From SpSt-398 sp041752235 (GTDB lineage: Bacteria; Bacteroidota; Bacteroidia; Chitinophagales; Chitinophagaceae), in NCBI GenBank assembly GCA_041752235.1, contig JBGSHM010000005.1:1-64000 (forward strand): a stretch of DNA of 64,000 nt. Reading direction: 5' to 3'. Every line of letters begins with the position of its first letter. Position 1 is the stretch's first letter. The translations under genes were made by a program, and so were the position numbers. Below the pieces are notes generated by a model, which did not search any database, was not told where the DNA came from, and worked only from the letters and a program-made list of their open reading frames with translations. Of this stretch, positions 1 to 7,932 are shown piece after piece.

Positions 1-50
1 CCTGGCGGTTAAGTTTTACCGCCAGGGCGCGAGGACGCAAGGGAGCGCCA
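1..50. repeat. Family A palindromic repeat, cut by the window edge
   Basis: Bases 1-27 are an inverted pair centred on GGTTAAGTTTTACC. They are followed by the GACGCAAGG-type unit and a GCGCCA end. The same words recur at more than eight other gene borders in this window. The left arm lies outside the window. The element stops about 4 bp from the stop codon of the LUD gene at 55. Confidence 0.75.
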
Positions 51-54
51 TGAG

Positions 55-684
55 TCAGTCGACCAGAAACAGAAAAACTTCTCCCGGTCCATGTACCCCA
101 ACAACCAGGGTCTTTTCAATATCAGCCGTACGGCTGGGACCTGTAGCAAAGGTGAACAGAGAAGGAGGATCCTGTCCATAACGGTTCTTAAGTTGGATCA
201 GCGCATCTTTTATATCCGGGACCAATTGGTGGGTATAAGCAATACAAATATGTATGGGAGCAAAAACGCTGGAAGTACGTCCCGATTCAGTGGTCGAACT
301 CATCACGATCGTTCCTGTACGGGCCACGAGCGATTCGCAACTCGTGATGGATACATCACAGGCTCCGAGGTCATTCGTCAGCCGGTCTTCGATCGTTCCG
401 GATAAAAGATCAAGCATCTTTTTTTCCTGGCAATAGACCTTTTGCCAATCCTGTTTACGGATCAGGCTGGCTATCTGAAAGGCGAGCTCCTGTTTATTGA
501 GACAGAAAATAAAGCGTCCCTGCAGTTTATTAAACTGCTCCGCAAACTCCACTTCCAGTTCGGTTGAAGGAGGATGAAAAACAGCCTGGTTCCCTTCACT
601 CGCCGGAAAGGGTTGATCCACCGGATGGCTAAGCGCTTCGCGGATCCGTTTGAGGATGTTTTCTTTGGAGGGGGTGACTTTCAC
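55..684 (-). CDS. lutC: LUD domain protein, LutC/YkgG-like
   Basis: 209 aa. LUD-domain protein of the LutC type, a family linked to L-lactate oxidation with LutA and LutB. The C-terminal half has the family hallmarks, including SLVARTGTIVMSS and a GPSRTADIEKTLVVGVHGP-type end. No Cys cluster or signal peptide is visible, so it is probably cytosolic. Start is GTG at 684, with the box TATATTTG exactly four bases upstream (689-696), which suggests a leaderless mRNA. A LUD gene downstream of ftsH is a usual Bacteroidota order; here an FKBP gene and an opposite-strand lipoprotein lie between. LutB is 31 kb away (31848-33227). The exact substrate is not shown by the sequence. Confidence 0.85.
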   Translation of the reverse strand: MKVTPSKENILKRIREALSHPVDQPFPASEGNQAVFHPPSTELEVEFAEQFNKLQGRFIFCLNKQELAFQIASLIRKQDWQKVYCQEKKMLDLLSGTIEDRLTNDLGACDVSITSCESLVARTGTIVMSSTTESGRTSSVFAPIHICIAYTHQLVPDIKDALIQLKNRYGQDPPSLFTFATGPSRTADIEKTLVVGVHGPGEVFLFLVD

Positions 685-688
685 GGGG

Positions 689-696
689 CAAATATA
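689..696 (-). promoter_or_regulatory. -7 box TATATTTG of lutC
   Basis: On the minus strand the order is TATATTTG, CCCC, then GTG (start of the LUD gene). It matches the Bacteroidota -7 consensus TAnnTTTG. The four-base spacing places the predicted transcript start on the start codon. No clear -33 TTTG is seen; that zone is taken up by the 712-805 palindrome. Confidence 0.6.
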
Positions 697-711
697 GACC
701 AGGAAAAAATG

Positions 712-805
712 AATAACACGAATTAGAGCGAATTGGACGAATTACACGAATTAAATGATATAAAAATTCGTGTAATTCGTCCAATTCGCTCTAATTCGTG
801 TTATT
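712..805. repeat. Perfect 41-bp inverted repeat of GAATTnnAC-like units
   Basis: Left arm 712-752 and right arm 765-805 are perfectly complementary over 41 bp, with a 12-base loop (753-764). Each arm is built from degenerate 9-10 bp units around CGAATT. The right arm encodes the last residues and the TAG stop of the FKBP gene that ends at 791. The left arm reaches to about 16 bp from the LUD gene's -7 box. Confidence 0.95.
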
Positions 806-1702
806 TATTCTCAAATCCATCTTCCAATCCTCCACACTCACACCCCCATCCATTCCCGGTACACGTGTACGCATGACGGGTACATAGATGCGTACCCGGC
901 TGCCTGCGGGTAAAGAGGAAAGGGTCTTGTCAATGGCTTCGGGGAAGAAATTTGTACCAGCCTTAAACTCCAGAGGTGATTTTCGGTGAAAACTCGTATC
1001 CATATTGCTGTCATATACCCTGCCCTGCAGCGTGGAAATGGTATAATCCATTTTGATCAACGAGCCTGAATCAGCCACCGGGCCTGCCCCTTTTTCCATC
1101 CACTCCACCGCTACGCCATGAGAATTCCAATCGGCTTTGATCTCTTTTTTACTGAGATACTCTTTTATCCGCTCCGGCCCACGCAGGTTTTGCAATGAAT
1201 CAAAACGGTCGCGTTCCATTTTTTTATCTACGGTGATCAGGCTGTCAACATAACCGGGTTTTGACCAATCAAAAGGATAAACCTTAAGTACCCGGATTCC
1301 GAGAAGCCATGCATCCCCGGGTTGGGTATTTGGTGGTGGTTCTTTTAATCTCCCCTGTGCTATCAATGAATCCACACGCAATCGTACTTCAATGCTGTCG
1401 CCTTCATGTATACCCTGTGTAAGTGCTTCCATCGGATCATAGGGAAATATCACCCCGGGTATTAAGGCCTGGTAATGAGGCAGCATATTATAAGTACTGC
1501 GAACCAGCGTATCATGCCAATGCCAGGTATAATGAACCTTGACGGTACCTCCTGAAGCTGCCACCATTCCATCACCACGTTTTACAATGCGGTATTCCAA
1601 TCCTGAAGGTGTCTTTTCATACATTACACCACAACTGACCAGGATTATAGGGATGAGAAGGATGAGCAGGATTGATTTTTTTGTATGGATTGACCTTAAC
1701 AT
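791..1702 (-). CDS. FKBP-type peptidyl-prolyl isomerase-like lipoprotein
   Basis: 303 aa. The N-terminus is a lipoprotein signal (hydrophobic stretch, then ILVSCG), so it is probably anchored in the envelope. Two FKBP-like regions follow: about residues 30-140 (GLEYRIVKRGDG, VKVHYTWH, GIHEGDSIEV) and about 195-300 (GVAVEWMEKGAGP, LIKMDYTI, LSSLPAGSRVRIYVP). The family catalyses prolyl cis-trans isomerisation in folding proteins; several aromatic active-site positions are not obviously conserved, so activity is uncertain. The C-terminal residues NNTN and the TAG stop are encoded by the 712-805 palindrome. It is codirectional with the LUD gene. Confidence 0.8.
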   Translation of the reverse strand: MLRSIHTKKSILLILLIPIILVSCGVMYEKTPSGLEYRIVKRGDGMVAASGGTVKVHYTWHWHDTLVRSTYNMLPHYQALIPGVIFPYDPMEALTQGIHEGDSIEVRLRVDSLIAQGRLKEPPPNTQPGDAWLLGIRVLKVYPFDWSKPGYVDSLITVDKKMERDRFDSLQNLRGPERIKEYLSKKEIKADWNSHGVAVEWMEKGAGPVADSGSLIKMDYTISTLQGRVYDSNMDTSFHRKSPLEFKAGTNFFPEAIDKTLSSLPAGSRVRIYVPVMRTRVPGMDGGVSVEDWKMDLRINNTN

Positions 1703-1962
1703 ACAAGTGGATTTTTCGAAAATGATGATATTAAAATTCTAAAAAATCATCCTGAAAATCCTAAAATTCCTTTAAATCCTGGTAATAGAATGATGAATGT
1801 GACAATCAAGTACACGAAATCAATCATCAACAAATATCAATTAAACTTCATTCTTGCTGGAGTTTTCCACATTTACCGATCCTTGCACAATTGTTGACTT
1901 TACTCCATTATCACACCTGTTGCTACCAAACCTATATTCTTTAACCTCAAAATTTGTATAGT

Positions 1963-2646
1963 ATGAAAAAACAATTAATAATTGGCCTTGTGCTCGTAGG
2001 TGTTCTGGCAGCTTGTAAAAAAGACAACGACAATACGGATACTCAGGTTGCCGGATTAATGGCATTTCACCTGGCTCCCGATCAACCGACAGTAGGTATA
2101 AACCTGTCAGGTAATACCTTGCCCGGTTCTCCTTATTCCTATCAGGGATATACTGGCTATTATGCCAATATCTTCCCTTGCAATCGAACCATTGATAGTT
2201 ATGGAGGAAGTTCCACCACGCTCGCAACCAGTTCGTACAACTTCATGGAAGGCGAATACTATTCCCTGTTTGTAGTTGGCGCAAATGGTGTTTACAGAAA
2301 TATTGTCGTAGAGGATGACTATGATAGCCTGACAGCTACATCCGGACGGGCCTATTTGCGGTATATCAATGCCATTCCTGATTCTGCGATCGCTTCGGTG
2401 GATATTGGTGAACCAGGAGGAAATCTCAACTTCATGGTACCCTATGGCGAAGTGTCCGAATTTCAGTCCGTCACCGCAGGTTCAGTCACCATTTCTATAG
2501 GCGCCAATAGTATTCAGGATACTACCCGTACCATTACCCTGGAAGAGAAAAAGGCGTATACGATCTTGTTGACTGGACGGAGGGATGCGACAGAACCGGA
2601 TCAACAGGTGCAGATCCGCTTCATTGAGAATGGAAGGATAGAATGA
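1963..2646 (+). CDS. DUF4397-type lipoprotein
   Basis: About 227 aa from the ATG at 1963; an upstream TTG at 1954 is less likely. It has a lipoprotein signal with LAACKKD as lipobox. The mature part is a beta-rich domain with the DUF4397 pattern: repeated stretches such as AYLRYINAIPDSA, VDIGEPGG and SVTISIGA. DUF4397 proteins are surface or periplasmic proteins of unknown function. It sits on the opposite strand between the FKBP gene and ftsH and interrupts a housekeeping order, so it is probably a later insertion. It converges on ftsH across palindrome 2655-2734. Confidence 0.75.
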   Translation: MKKQLIIGLVLVGVLAACKKDNDNTDTQVAGLMAFHLAPDQPTVGINLSGNTLPGSPYSYQGYTGYYANIFPCNRTIDSYGGSSTTLATSSYNFMEGEYYSLFVVGANGVYRNIVVEDDYDSLTATSGRAYLRYINAIPDSAIASVDIGEPGGNLNFMVPYGEVSEFQSVTAGSVTISIGANSIQDTTRTITLEEKKAYTILLTGRRDATEPDQQVQIRFIENGRIE

Positions 2647-2654
2647 GGATTCAC

Positions 2655-2734
2655 TTTACCGCCAGGACGCGAAGACGCAAAGGGCGCTAAGATTGATCTT
2701 AGCGCCCTTTGTGTCTTCGCGTCTTCGCGGTAAA
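2655..2734. repeat. Family A palindrome, also a likely bidirectional terminator
   Basis: The outer arms start TTTACCGC and end GCGGTAAA. The inner part GGGCGCTAAGAT pairs with ATCTTAGCGCCC. The pairing is nearly perfect over almost 40 bp. It lies between the convergent DUF4397 gene (ends 2646) and ftsH (ends 2745), with no other terminator present. Confidence 0.9.
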
Positions 2735-2744
2735 ATAGATGTAA

Positions 2745-4772
2745 TTAAACCTCTTTACTATGATGATCCTCCACCACATCAATAGGCCGCTTTTCCTCAT
2801 AAGGCCGCTTTCCAATCAATGCTTCCACATCGGATTGAAAGAGTACCTCTTTTTCCAATAAGGCTTCTGCGAGTTTCTCCACCTGCTCTTTCTTTTCGTT
2901 CAATAGCGCTTTAGTGCGGATATAGGCCACATTAATGAGCTTGCGTACCTCATCATCGATCAGGCGGCTCGTTTCTTCGGAGTAGGGTTTGGTAAATGAG
3001 TTTTCCTGTTGGGGATCAAAGAAACTTACATTCCCCACTTTGTCATTCATTCCATATACCGTTACCATGGAGTAAGCGATACGTGTGATCTGTTGCAGAT
3101 CATTCTGTGCACCGGTAGAGATTTTTTCAAAGAAAATATCTTCACTGGCACGGCCACCCAGCGTCATACAGATCTGGTCCATGAGCTGGTCGGTATTATA
3201 TAAATATTGTTCCTTGGGCGTGTATTGGGCATAACCCAGGGCTGCGGTACCACGGGGCACGATGGTCACCTTCAACAGCGGGTACGCATGTTCAAGGTAC
3301 CAGCCACAAATGGCGTGTCCTGCTTCGTGATAGGCGATGATCTTTTTCTCTTCAGGTGAAATGATCTTTCCTTTTTTCTCCAGTCCACCGATCACGCGGT
3401 CTACCGCATCCTGGAAGTCTTCCATGCTCACAGCATCCTTGCCTTTACGCGCGGCAATCAGTGCGGCTTCGTTACATACGTTGGCGATATCGGCTCCCGC
3501 AAATCCAGGTGTTTGTTCGGCGATCTTATGTACATCCAGTTTATCCGATACTTTGATCGGTTTCAGGTGTACTTTAAAAATGGCCTCACGTCCTTTCAGG
3601 TCGGGTTTATCAATGCTGATCTGGCGGTCGAAACGGCCCGGACGAAGCAGGGCGGTATCAAGTACATCGGGACGGTTGGTGGCGGCGAGGACAATGATTC
3701 CGGTATCGCTACCAAAACCATCCATCTCTACGAGCAATTGGTTAAGCGTGCTTTCACGTTCATCATTGCTCATCATCGCGTTCTTTCCACGGGCCCGGCC
3801 AATCGCGTCGATCTCATCAATAAAGATCACACAAGGCGCTTTTTCGCGTGCTTGTTTGAAGAGGTCACGTACCCGACTGGCACCTACGCCGACAAACATT
3901 TCCACGAAATCCGATCCACTCAGGCTAAAGAAAGGCACCTGGGCCTCACCCGCCATGGCTTTTGCCAGCAGGGTCTTACCCGTACCGGGAGGGCCGATCA
4001 ACAAGGCTCCTTTGGGGATCTTACTCCCGAGGGCTGTATATTTTTTGGGGTTCTTTAAAAAGTCAACGATCTCCATCACTTCCACCTTGGCTTCATCCAG
4101 TCCGGCCACATCGGCAAATGTGATCGTAACACGGGTGCCTTTATCAAACAGGGTCGCTTTTGACTTGCCTATATTAAATATGCCACCCGGGCCACCGCCG
4201 GCGCCACCGCCTCCGCTCATCTTCCGCATCAGGAAGATCCAGAGTCCTACAAAAAGCAGGATCGGTAACAAGGTACCCAGGATACCACTAAAGATATCCG
4301 TTTCACGTTTGGCGCGATAAGTGTCCTTGATCTGCAGGTTATCCGGTTTGTCCTTATTGTACTCCTGCTCAAAAGCCGACATTTCCTTGCGGAATTCATC
4401 GTAGGAATACAGGAAGAACTGTGGGCCTTCCTTGTCCAACTTGCCATCCATTCCTTTCGAAAGGTCTTTCGCGTATAGTTGAACCGAATCGGGTTTCAAA
4501 TAGATCCGTACCAGCTTTTTATTGGTGACTTCCAGGTAATTCTTTACATGACCTTTGATCAGCATTTGCTTCAGTTCAGCTACGCTGATTTCCTTTGGCC
4601 TGGCGGCAAAAGGATTGAAAAGGGAATAACCTACCAACAGGGCAAAAATGATCCCATAAACCCAGTATATGCTAAACTTCGGGCCCTTGGGAGGTGGATT
4701 TCCCCCGGGGTTCCGGTTGGGTTGAAAGCGAGGTAGCTTCTTTTCTTCGTTGTTGTTCTGTTCTTGTGACAT
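2745..4772 (-). CDS. ftsH: ATP-dependent zinc metalloprotease FtsH
   Basis: 675 aa from the ATG at 4772. Membrane-bound AAA+ protease that degrades misfolded membrane proteins and regulatory proteins. Transmembrane segments lie at about residues 34-52 and 165-183, with the extracytoplasmic part between them. Walker A GPPGTGKT is near 260, Walker B FIDEID near 318, the zinc motif HEAGH near 483 and the STGAQND metal-ligand region near 555. The N-terminus is proline/asparagine-rich (about 1-30). Length is normal for the family. It follows rsfS on the same strand at about 110 bp, with a small AGTCnnn palindrome in between. No canonical SD sequence is visible. Confidence 0.98.
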   Translation of the reverse strand: MSQEQNNNEEKKLPRFQPNRNPGGNPPPKGPKFSIYWVYGIIFALLVGYSLFNPFAARPKEISVAELKQMLIKGHVKNYLEVTNKKLVRIYLKPDSVQLYAKDLSKGMDGKLDKEGPQFFLYSYDEFRKEMSAFEQEYNKDKPDNLQIKDTYRAKRETDIFSGILGTLLPILLFVGLWIFLMRKMSGGGGAGGGPGGIFNIGKSKATLFDKGTRVTITFADVAGLDEAKVEVMEIVDFLKNPKKYTALGSKIPKGALLIGPPGTGKTLLAKAMAGEAQVPFFSLSGSDFVEMFVGVGASRVRDLFKQAREKAPCVIFIDEIDAIGRARGKNAMMSNDERESTLNQLLVEMDGFGSDTGIIVLAATNRPDVLDTALLRPGRFDRQISIDKPDLKGREAIFKVHLKPIKVSDKLDVHKIAEQTPGFAGADIANVCNEAALIAARKGKDAVSMEDFQDAVDRVIGGLEKKGKIISPEEKKIIAYHEAGHAICGWYLEHAYPLLKVTIVPRGTAALGYAQYTPKEQYLYNTDQLMDQICMTLGGRASEDIFFEKISTGAQNDLQQITRIAYSMVTVYGMNDKVGNVSFFDPQQENSFTKPYSEETSRLIDDEVRKLINVAYIRTKALLNEKKEQVEKLAEALLEKEVLFQSDVEALIGKRPYEEKRPIDVVEDHHSKEV

Positions 4773-4805
4773 AAGTTGTTTTAGTAACAAGTGGAATACT
4801 GGTTG

Positions 4806-4875
4806 GTTGTCCGGAGTCCGAAGTCAGGAGTCCGAAGATATACACCGGACTTCTGACTCCCGACCCCCAACTCAA
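4806..4875. repeat. AGTCnnn heptamer palindrome
   Basis: The left part (4809-4838) consists of units such as GGAGTCC, GAAGTCA and GGAGTCC. The right part (4845-4870) carries the complement (GGACTTC, TGACTCC, CGACCCC). The period is 7 bp with changing bases. It lies between rsfS (ends 4885) and ftsH (starts 4772), which run in the same direction. A sister locus is at 29387-29515. Confidence 0.8.
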
Positions 4876-4884
4876 TACATTATG

Positions 4885-5277
4885 TTATTCAGACTCCTCC
4901 CCATCACTCCACATCTCCTCCAGTTTATAAAATTTTCGTGTTTCGGATAGCATTACATGCACTACGACATTGACATAGTCGATCAACACCCAGTGCAGGC
5001 TTTTGTAGCCTTCATGGTGGTAGACGATCTCATCGCAATTATCTTTTACCTGCTGCTCAATATGTTCGGAAATGGCCCGAACCTGGGGTTGGTTGCTGGC
5101 TTCACAGATGATAAAGAAATCGGCCACCGCCTCGGGGATCTTGCGGAGGTCCAGGGAGACAATATGCTCTCCTTTTTTTTCCTTGATCGCGTTGATGATG
5201 GTTTTGATGATCTTGGAGTTCTTCGTTAACCTTGTCACACTTTTCTTGCGGGTCTTCAGTATTTCCAGTTGTTCCAA
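4885..5277 (-). CDS. rsfS: Ribosome silencing factor RsfS
   Basis: 130 aa. It matches the RsfS/Iojap family along its length: IINAIKEKKGEHIVSLDLR, ADFFIICEASNQPQVRAI, HHEGYKSLHWVLIDY, VVVHVM and the C-terminal FYKLEEMW. RsfS binds uL14 on the 50S subunit and blocks subunit joining when nutrients are low. The only in-frame start upstream of the domain is TTG at 5277, because a TAA lies five codons further up. It is divergent from birA over 32 bp. rsfS before ftsH is a conserved Bacteroidota order. Confidence 0.95.
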   Translation of the reverse strand: MEQLEILKTRKKSVTRLTKNSKIIKTIINAIKEKKGEHIVSLDLRKIPEAVADFFIICEASNQPQVRAISEHIEQQVKDNCDEIVYHHEGYKSLHWVLIDYVNVVVHVMLSETRKFYKLEEMWSDGEESE

Positions 5278-5284
5278 TAAGAGA

Positions 5285-5301
5285 TAATTTTACCAAAAAT
5301 A
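5285..5301. promoter_or_regulatory. Back-to-back -7 boxes between rsfS and birA
   Basis: TAATTTTA on the plus strand (5285-5292) faces birA, and TATTTTTG on the minus strand (5294-5301) faces rsfS. They sit directly next to each other in the 32-bp gap. The predicted leaders are about 12 bases. The minus box is a full TAnnTTTG match; the plus box has one mismatch. Confidence 0.4.
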
Positions 5302-5309
5302 ATAATTAA

Positions 5310-6098
5310 TTGCCACTCCCCTTCTCCCACCCGTCATTTGGATCGCCCTTCATTGAGTTGCAGACGATTGACAGCACCAACAAACATGCCATGGGACTGA
5401 TCAATGCGGGATTGGCATCCCCCGGAACAGCCATTTTCGCGTATGAACAAGTGGCCGGAAAAGGCCAGCGCGGCCGGGTCTGGGACACTGAAAAGGGCAA
5501 AAACCTCATTCTTTCCGTCATAATCCAGCCCGCAGGCTTGGGAACCACCCCCGGCCCGGGTGCACCCTCCCCAGCAACCCTCTTTCCCCTCAGTGCCGCC
5601 GTGGCCCTGGGCGCCACCGATTTTTTAGAAAATTTTACCAACGGCGATCTGTCCATCAAATGGCCCAATGACCTGTATTGGCGTGACAGAAAGGCAGGGG
5701 GAATCCTCATCGAAAATGTGATCCGTCCCGGTCAGGGTTGGACCTGGTCGGTCGTTGGTATTGGTATCAATATCAACCAGACCGAATTTTCTCCCGATCT
5801 CCCCAATCCGGTATCCATAAAACAGATCACGGGTCGTGACTATGATCCCGTTTCCCTGGCCAAAGATCTGTGTGATAAATTGTTTATTCGGTATCAACAG
5901 TTACAGTCACTCGGCGCGGATCGTATCATGGAAGATTACAATGCCTGCTTATATAAAAAAGGCGAAGTGGTGAAACTCCGCAAGGAGAACCGGGTGTTTG
6001 AAGCAAAGGTGGTCGGGGTAAATAAATTCGGGCAAATGGAGATAGAGCACGGGGTGTTGGAAAGGGTGGAGTTTGGGGAGGTTGGTTGGGTGCTTTGA
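5310..6098 (+). CDS. birA: Biotin--[acetyl-CoA-carboxylase] ligase
   Basis: 262 aa. Attaches biotin to the carrier domain of acetyl-CoA carboxylase and related enzymes via biotinyl-AMP. The BPL/LPL core is clear: TIDSTNKHAM, the GKGQRGRVW biotin/ATP loop, the SIKWPNDLYW motif with catalytic lysine, GGILIE and VGIGININ. A short C-terminal beta domain follows. There is no N-terminal helix-turn-helix, so it is a ligase without the BirA repressor function. Start is TTG at 5310; a stop lies directly upstream and the next ATG would cut the STN motif. It ends 3 bp before palindrome 6102-6181. Confidence 0.95.
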   Translation: MPLPFSHPSFGSPFIELQTIDSTNKHAMGLINAGLASPGTAIFAYEQVAGKGQRGRVWDTEKGKNLILSVIIQPAGLGTTPGPGAPSPATLFPLSAAVALGATDFLENFTNGDLSIKWPNDLYWRDRKAGGILIENVIRPGQGWTWSVVGIGININQTEFSPDLPNPVSIKQITGRDYDPVSLAKDLCDKLFIRYQQLQSLGADRIMEDYNACLYKKGEVVKLRKENRVFEAKVVGVNKFGQMEIEHGVLERVEFGEVGWVL

Positions 6099-6101
6099 GT
6101 T

Positions 6102-6181
6102 TTCACCGCCAAGACGCAAGGGCGGAAGGGAACGCCAGGATATCTTTGCGTTTCTTTGCGTCCTTGCGCCTTGGCGGTAAA
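6102..6181. repeat. Family A palindrome between convergent genes
   Basis: Outer arms CACCGCCAAGACGCAAGG and CCTTGCGCCTTGGCGGT are complementary with few mismatches; the centre is less regular. It lies between birA (ends 6098) and the DUF5777 gene (ends 6189) and is probably used as a terminator in both directions. Confidence 0.85.
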
Positions 6182-6188
6182 TCAAACA

Positions 6189-7097
6189 TCACCCTCCGCG
6201 CTTCACAATAAAACTCCTCGAAATAGTAAACCCCCATCGCCACTCCCCTTTACCCCAGGAGGTATACGTGCGTTGTAAAAAACGGTTTTCCAATATATTC
6301 GTCGCATTGGTAAAGTTCAGATTGAACACATGCCCTGGTGTTACGATCTCGATACCCACACCCAGCGCATCAAACTGGTCAAGTCCCTGCGTGGCATTGA
6401 TCACCATTTCACTCTCTTTACTCCGGAAGGGGTGGAAATAATCGGTGATAAAGACAAATTTCTTACTCAACGGAATCCTGGCCGCGCCTCCAATGGCAAA
6501 TAAACTTTTTTGTTCACCAGCGGGCGTATAATTCGTATGCAGATAGGTAGGGCTTAACTGAAGGGATATACCTCCCATTTTACGCGCGATCATCAGTTGG
6601 ATCATTTGACTGAGACGGTCGGAGAAATTCGCGTACTGGTTCTCGGCATTTACCGAGCCACTGACTTTTTCCGCGGAGGCTACAATATTCCCGTAGGCAG
6701 TGATCGAAAACGGGTGGTTTTTTTCACCGCCTTGGTTCACAAACTGGTGTTTTAGTCCCAGTTCATAAAGTTGGTTCACCGCCCCTGCACCTTTACTCCG
6801 CGAAAAGACCAGGTTTGTCTTCTTGCTCAGGCCATATTGAAAGGCGATCCGGATATCCGCGGCATTATCCAATCCAAAGAAATTTTCTACGCCACCTGCT
6901 GGACCACCGATATCCCCAAAATTGTGGGTGACACTAAAATCCAGCCAGCCCTTGCGGATGGTTTCTACCGTTTTTGCGTTAATAAGTTTCTGGGAGAGGA
7001 ATACCTGCGTAGGGTAAACCTTTTTGAATGAGCTGTCCTGCGCCTGGGTTTGCAGACAAATGATAGCCAATGCGAATACGAGTCCTTTTTTCAACAT
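6189..7097 (-). CDS. DUF5777-like outer-membrane beta-barrel protein
   Basis: About 302 aa from the ATG at 7097; the longer frame starts at a TTG. A signal peptide is visible (LVFALAIICLQTQAQ). The rest is alternating beta strands with aromatic and glycine turns and ends in an aromatic-rich strand, as in outer-membrane barrels. The opening SLSQKLINAKTVETI-like region and the LDFSVTHNFGDIGG motif fit DUF5777 proteins, which often accompany cytochrome or YceI genes; no such neighbour is present here. The substrate is unknown. The gene downstream on this strand is convergent birA. Confidence 0.7.
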   Translation of the reverse strand: MLKKGLVFALAIICLQTQAQDSSFKKVYPTQVFLSQKLINAKTVETIRKGWLDFSVTHNFGDIGGPAGGVENFFGLDNAADIRIAFQYGLSKKTNLVFSRSKGAGAVNQLYELGLKHQFVNQGGEKNHPFSITAYGNIVASAEKVSGSVNAENQYANFSDRLSQMIQLMIARKMGGISLQLSPTYLHTNYTPAGEQKSLFAIGGAARIPLSKKFVFITDYFHPFRSKESEMVINATQGLDQFDALGVGIEIVTPGHVFNLNFTNATNILENRFLQRTYTSWGKGEWRWGFTISRSFIVKRGG

Positions 7098-7160
7098 GAA
7101 ATTTTTCTTTTTCAAACGAAAAAAGTGGCGGTAAAGTTGCTTGTACTACCCTCTTAAAGC

Positions 7161-7184
7161 AAAAGGCCGGTTGCCCGGCCTTTT
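7161..7184 (-). terminator. Intrinsic terminator after the YtxH gene
   Basis: AAAAGGCCGG, four-base loop, CCGGCCTTTT. A perfect 10-bp stem lies 4 bp past the YtxH stop codon and ends in a T-run on the minus strand. Confidence 0.8.
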
Positions 7185-7187
7185 GAA

Positions 7188-7394
7188 TCATGCTAGCTTT
7201 TCGCGAAGTAGCTCTTCACCGTCCTTGGAAACTTTTTGAAAGATCCCCTTCCCCTTGGCCAGGAGATCCTCACCTTGCCTTTTCAATTTGTTTCTCAGAT
7301 CACTCCCTTTTTCCGGGGCGATCAATACTCCGATCAGGACTCCTGTCAACAACACGGAGGCAATGCCCAATGTCAATTTTACTGCTTTATCCAT
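7188..7394 (-). CDS. YtxH-like small membrane protein
   Basis: 68 aa. One N-terminal membrane segment with glycines (LGIASVLLTGVLIGVLIAP), then EKGSDLRNKLKRQGEDLL, the signature of YtxH-domain proteins. A charged amphipathic helix follows. These proteins are associated with general stress responses; a precise role is not known. It lies 39 bp downstream of the DUF1328 gene on the same strand, so the two are probably cotranscribed. An intrinsic terminator follows at 7161-7184. Confidence 0.85.
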   Translation of the reverse strand: MDKAVKLTLGIASVLLTGVLIGVLIAPEKGSDLRNKLKRQGEDLLAKGKGIFQKVSKDGEELLREKLA

Positions 7395-7433
7395 AAAATA
7401 TATTTTAAAGGTTAATGAATACCCACCGGGTGT

Positions 7434-7604
7434 TTAAATATTATTCTTGACTGAACGGCCCGATACCAACGAAATCAGGAACAATACCACAAATAGGAAG
7501 AAAACAATCTTCGCAATACCTGCTGCACCCGCTGCAATATTGGTGAAACCAAATACCGCCGCAATCAGTGCAATAATGAGAAAAATGATGGTCCAACGTA
7601 ACAT
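7434..7604 (-). CDS. DUF1328 (YtjA-like) small membrane protein
   Basis: 56 aa, below the usual ORF size cut-off. It starts MLRWTIIFLIIALIAAVFGF and continues with TNIAAGAAGIAKI and a second membrane segment (VFFLFVVLFLISL), which is the DUF1328 pattern of two short membrane helices. The function of the family is unknown; it is often found with stress genes such as the YtxH gene next to it. The upstream TAAATTTTG ends four bases before the ATG, again the leaderless spacing, although the box is one base too long for the consensus. Confidence 0.88.
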   Translation of the reverse strand: MLRWTIIFLIIALIAAVFGFTNIAAGAAGIAKIVFFLFVVLFLISLVSGRSVKNNI

Positions 7605-7932
7605 AGTACAAAATTTAGATTAACTAATAAGGCAGTTGTCTATCTATTTCAAAGGGGGATTTAATATACATCTTGAAAAAACCGTGCCACTAAAATTTTT
7701 AAACCTTTAAATCCTTGTAAGTAAAGTTGAACTAAAAGGGCTCAATTATTGTTATAAAACTCTCAGTTTATGTTATAGGATTATCACATTCTCAGTTTAT
7801 AACCTCATATGTCACAGAACTGAAATTTTATGTGTGAATGATACAACACACACTATTAATTCTGTAATGATTCATTCACCAGAATGAATCAATTTCATGG
7901 AGTTAGAAAAAGATCTTATTAAATAAAAAATA
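7605..7932. other. 328-bp divergent regulatory gap
   Basis: AT-rich gap between the DUF1328 gene (minus) and the lipoprotein gene (plus). It holds two copies of TCTCAGTTTAT about 27 bp apart (around 7763 and 7790) and a perfect dyad at 7868-7891. No ORF or RNA gene was recognised. Confidence 0.5.
7868..7891. promoter_or_regulatory. Perfect 10-bp dyad upstream of the stress/cupin group
   Basis: TGATTCATTC, ACCA, GAATGAATCA. It is a perfect inverted repeat whose right edge lies 41 bp upstream of the lipoprotein ATG at 7933. Its size fits an operator for a dimeric regulator; no T-run follows, so it is not a terminator. The regulator is unknown. Confidence 0.5.

Noticed and set aside
1841..2227. 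128-aa ORF on the minus strand
   Set aside because: Overlaps the lipoprotein gene at 1963, which has a signal peptide and lipobox.
3337..4320. 327-aa ORF on the plus strand
   Set aside because: Shadow of ftsH; low-complexity proline/serine composition.
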